64,000 nucleotides of DNA, taken from the NCBI GenBank assembly GCA_030591585.1, contig JAUVAS010000001.1, positions 1 through 64,000 on the forward strand. The letters are read 5' to 3'. Below, piece after piece: positions 63,218-64,000 of this stretch. Source of the stretch: Flavobacterium sp. (lineage in GTDB: Bacteria; Bacteroidota; Bacteroidia; Flavobacteriales; Flavobacteriaceae). The number at the start of each line of letters is the position of its first letter. Position 1 is the first letter of the stretch. The notes under the pieces were generated by a model. That model was not told the DNA's origin and searched no databases. It worked only from the letters and a program-made list of their open reading frames with translations. Both the position numbers and the translations under genes were made by a program.

Positions 63218-64000
63218 ATGTCGAAAAGAAATAAGAGACGAAAGAATTCAAACAATAACAATCTTACCCAGAGCATCCTTACTATTTTAAGGAAACAAAA
63301 TTCAAATCCAATTAATTATAAACAAATAGCTTCTAGTCTTGATGTTAGAGATACTAGCGCTAGAAATATGATTATTAAACTATTAAAAAAACTTCAGTTA
63401 GAAGAAAAAATTGAAGAAATAGACAGAGGAAAATATATTATAAAAGCTTCAAAAAATTATTATACAGGGATTGCCGATGTCACTTCTAGAGGACAAGCAT
63501 ATATTATAGTAGATGAATTAGAAGAAGATATTTTTATAAATAATAAAAATTTAAACCACACTTTACATGGTGATACTGTTGAAGTATATGTATTTAAAAG
63601 ACGAAAGGGTGGAAAACAAGAAGGCGAAGTAACAAATATTATTAAAAGAAAACGAACCGAGTTTGTTGGAGTTATCCAAATACAAGAACGTTTTGCTTTT
63701 GTAGTAACCTCTGATACTAAAATGTACACAGATATATTTATCCCGAAAGATAAATTTAACGGTGCAAAAGATGGAGAAAAAGTATTAGTTGAAATAGAAA
63801 ATTGGCCAGAAAAAAAAGACTCTCCTTTCGGAAGAGTTATTAAAGTTCTAGGAAAACCAGGAGAACATAATACCGAAATCCATTCTATTTTAGCACAATT
63901 TGGATTACCGTATGAGTTTCCAAAAGAAATTGAAGAGTATGCTAATAATATAGATACCTCCATCAACCAAACAGAAATAAAAAAACGTCGTGATATGCGA
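63218..64000 (+). CDS. rnr: ribonuclease R, 5' part only
   Basis: Open from an ATG at 63218 to the right edge (261 codons, no stop). After a basic N-terminus an HTH-like domain follows (about 15-70, INYKQIASSLDVRDTSARNM). Then come two cold-shock-type OB folds (YTGIADVTSRGQAYIIV, then FVGVIQIQERFAFVVTSD) and the beginning of the segment before the RNB domain (EIHSILAQFGLPYEFP). RNase R degrades structured RNA 3' to 5'. The catalytic domain lies beyond the window. Confidence 0.93.
   Translation, partial: MSKRNKRRKNSNNNNLTQSILTILRKQNSNPINYKQIASSLDVRDTSARNMIIKLLKKLQLEEKIEEIDRGKYIIKASKNYYTGIADVTSRGQAYIIVDELEEDIFINNKNLNHTLHGDTVEVYVFKRRKGGKQEGEVTNIIKRKRTEFVGVIQIQERFAFVVTSDTKMYTDIFIPKDKFNGAKDGEKVLVEIENWPEKKDSPFGRVIKVLGKPGEHNTEIHSILAQFGLPYEFPKEIEEYANNIDTSINQTEIKKRRDMR

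Noticed and set aside
1-64000. CRISPR array
   Set aside because: I found no regularly spaced repeats with unique spacers and no cas genes.

Overview
The window is chromosomal DNA of a low-GC marine-type flavobacterium (Bacteroidetes). The evidence is the AT-rich sequence, promoters of the Bacteroidetes kind with a TAnnTTTG minus-7 box, weak Shine-Dalgarno sites with A-rich leaders, a carboxypeptidase-regulatory-domain beta-barrel receptor, and an 11-subunit complex I without NuoEFG. Everything is read from sequence alone. Family names come from motif recognition and memory, not from searches.

Region 1 (about 1-19.6 kb) is an accessory island. A relic-filled left flank holds a minus-strand IS630-like transposase scrap and broken frames. 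It is followed by eight tightly packed plus-strand genes (1145-18832): an AbiEi-like winged-helix protein, an AbiEii-like nucleotidyltransferase, a type I-like adenine methylase, a specificity subunit, a 1576-aa NERD/double-kinase/P-loop protein, a 517-aa protein of unknown fold, an 1808-aa HerA/FtsK-like ATPase that also carries a PD-(D/E)xK-like motif, and a PP2C phosphatase. The order S subunit - kinase - unknown - giant ATPase matches, from memory, the methylation-associated defence system MADS (MAD5-MAD8, with the methylase as MAD2). There is no HsdR. MAD1, MAD3 and MAD4 are not recognisable. An AbiE-like pair and a PP2C phosphatase are present instead, so this looks like a MADS variant. 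A broken gene and an excisionase-like HTH gene lie between the system and the 3' end of a tRNA(CAU), which is the classic place for an integrated island.

Region 2 (19.7-27.8 kb) is housekeeping: mce, rbfA, an FtsX/LolC-type permease, dusB, an outer-membrane receptor, lepA and a small HEPN-like gene.

Region 3 (27.9-45.4 kb) is an energy cluster: nifJ (pyruvate:ferredoxin oxidoreductase), a 2[4Fe-4S] ferredoxin, korA-korB (2-oxoacid:ferredoxin oxidoreductase) and nuoABCDHIJKLMN. With no NADH-binding NuoEFG, reduced ferredoxin made by NifJ/KorAB is the likely electron donor. All four transcription units share a TGA-N6-TCA palindrome (CRP/FNR type) whose centre lies exactly 29.5 nt upstream of the first T of a TAnnTTTG-like box. 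One palindrome sits between the divergent ferredoxin and kor genes and fits both.

Region 4 (45.4-64 kb) holds a CPA2 antiporter, a metallo-beta-lactamase-fold hydrolase, S8 and M1 peptidases, then a compact unexplained locus (52.2-54.4 kb): an XRE regulator, two paralogous small proteins, a 163-aa protein, a duplicated structured RNA element, and two promoters with the same operator-like palindrome at the same 37-nt spacing. After it come a ChaN-like protein, a porin, rnpA, an S41 protease, a sterol-desaturase-family protein, DUF302 and YbjQ proteins, an ElaA-type acetyltransferase, a CDF transporter, rpiB, a 600-bp very AT-rich gap with repeated TGTTGATA, a DUF2007 protein, and the 5' part of rnr, which runs off the right edge.
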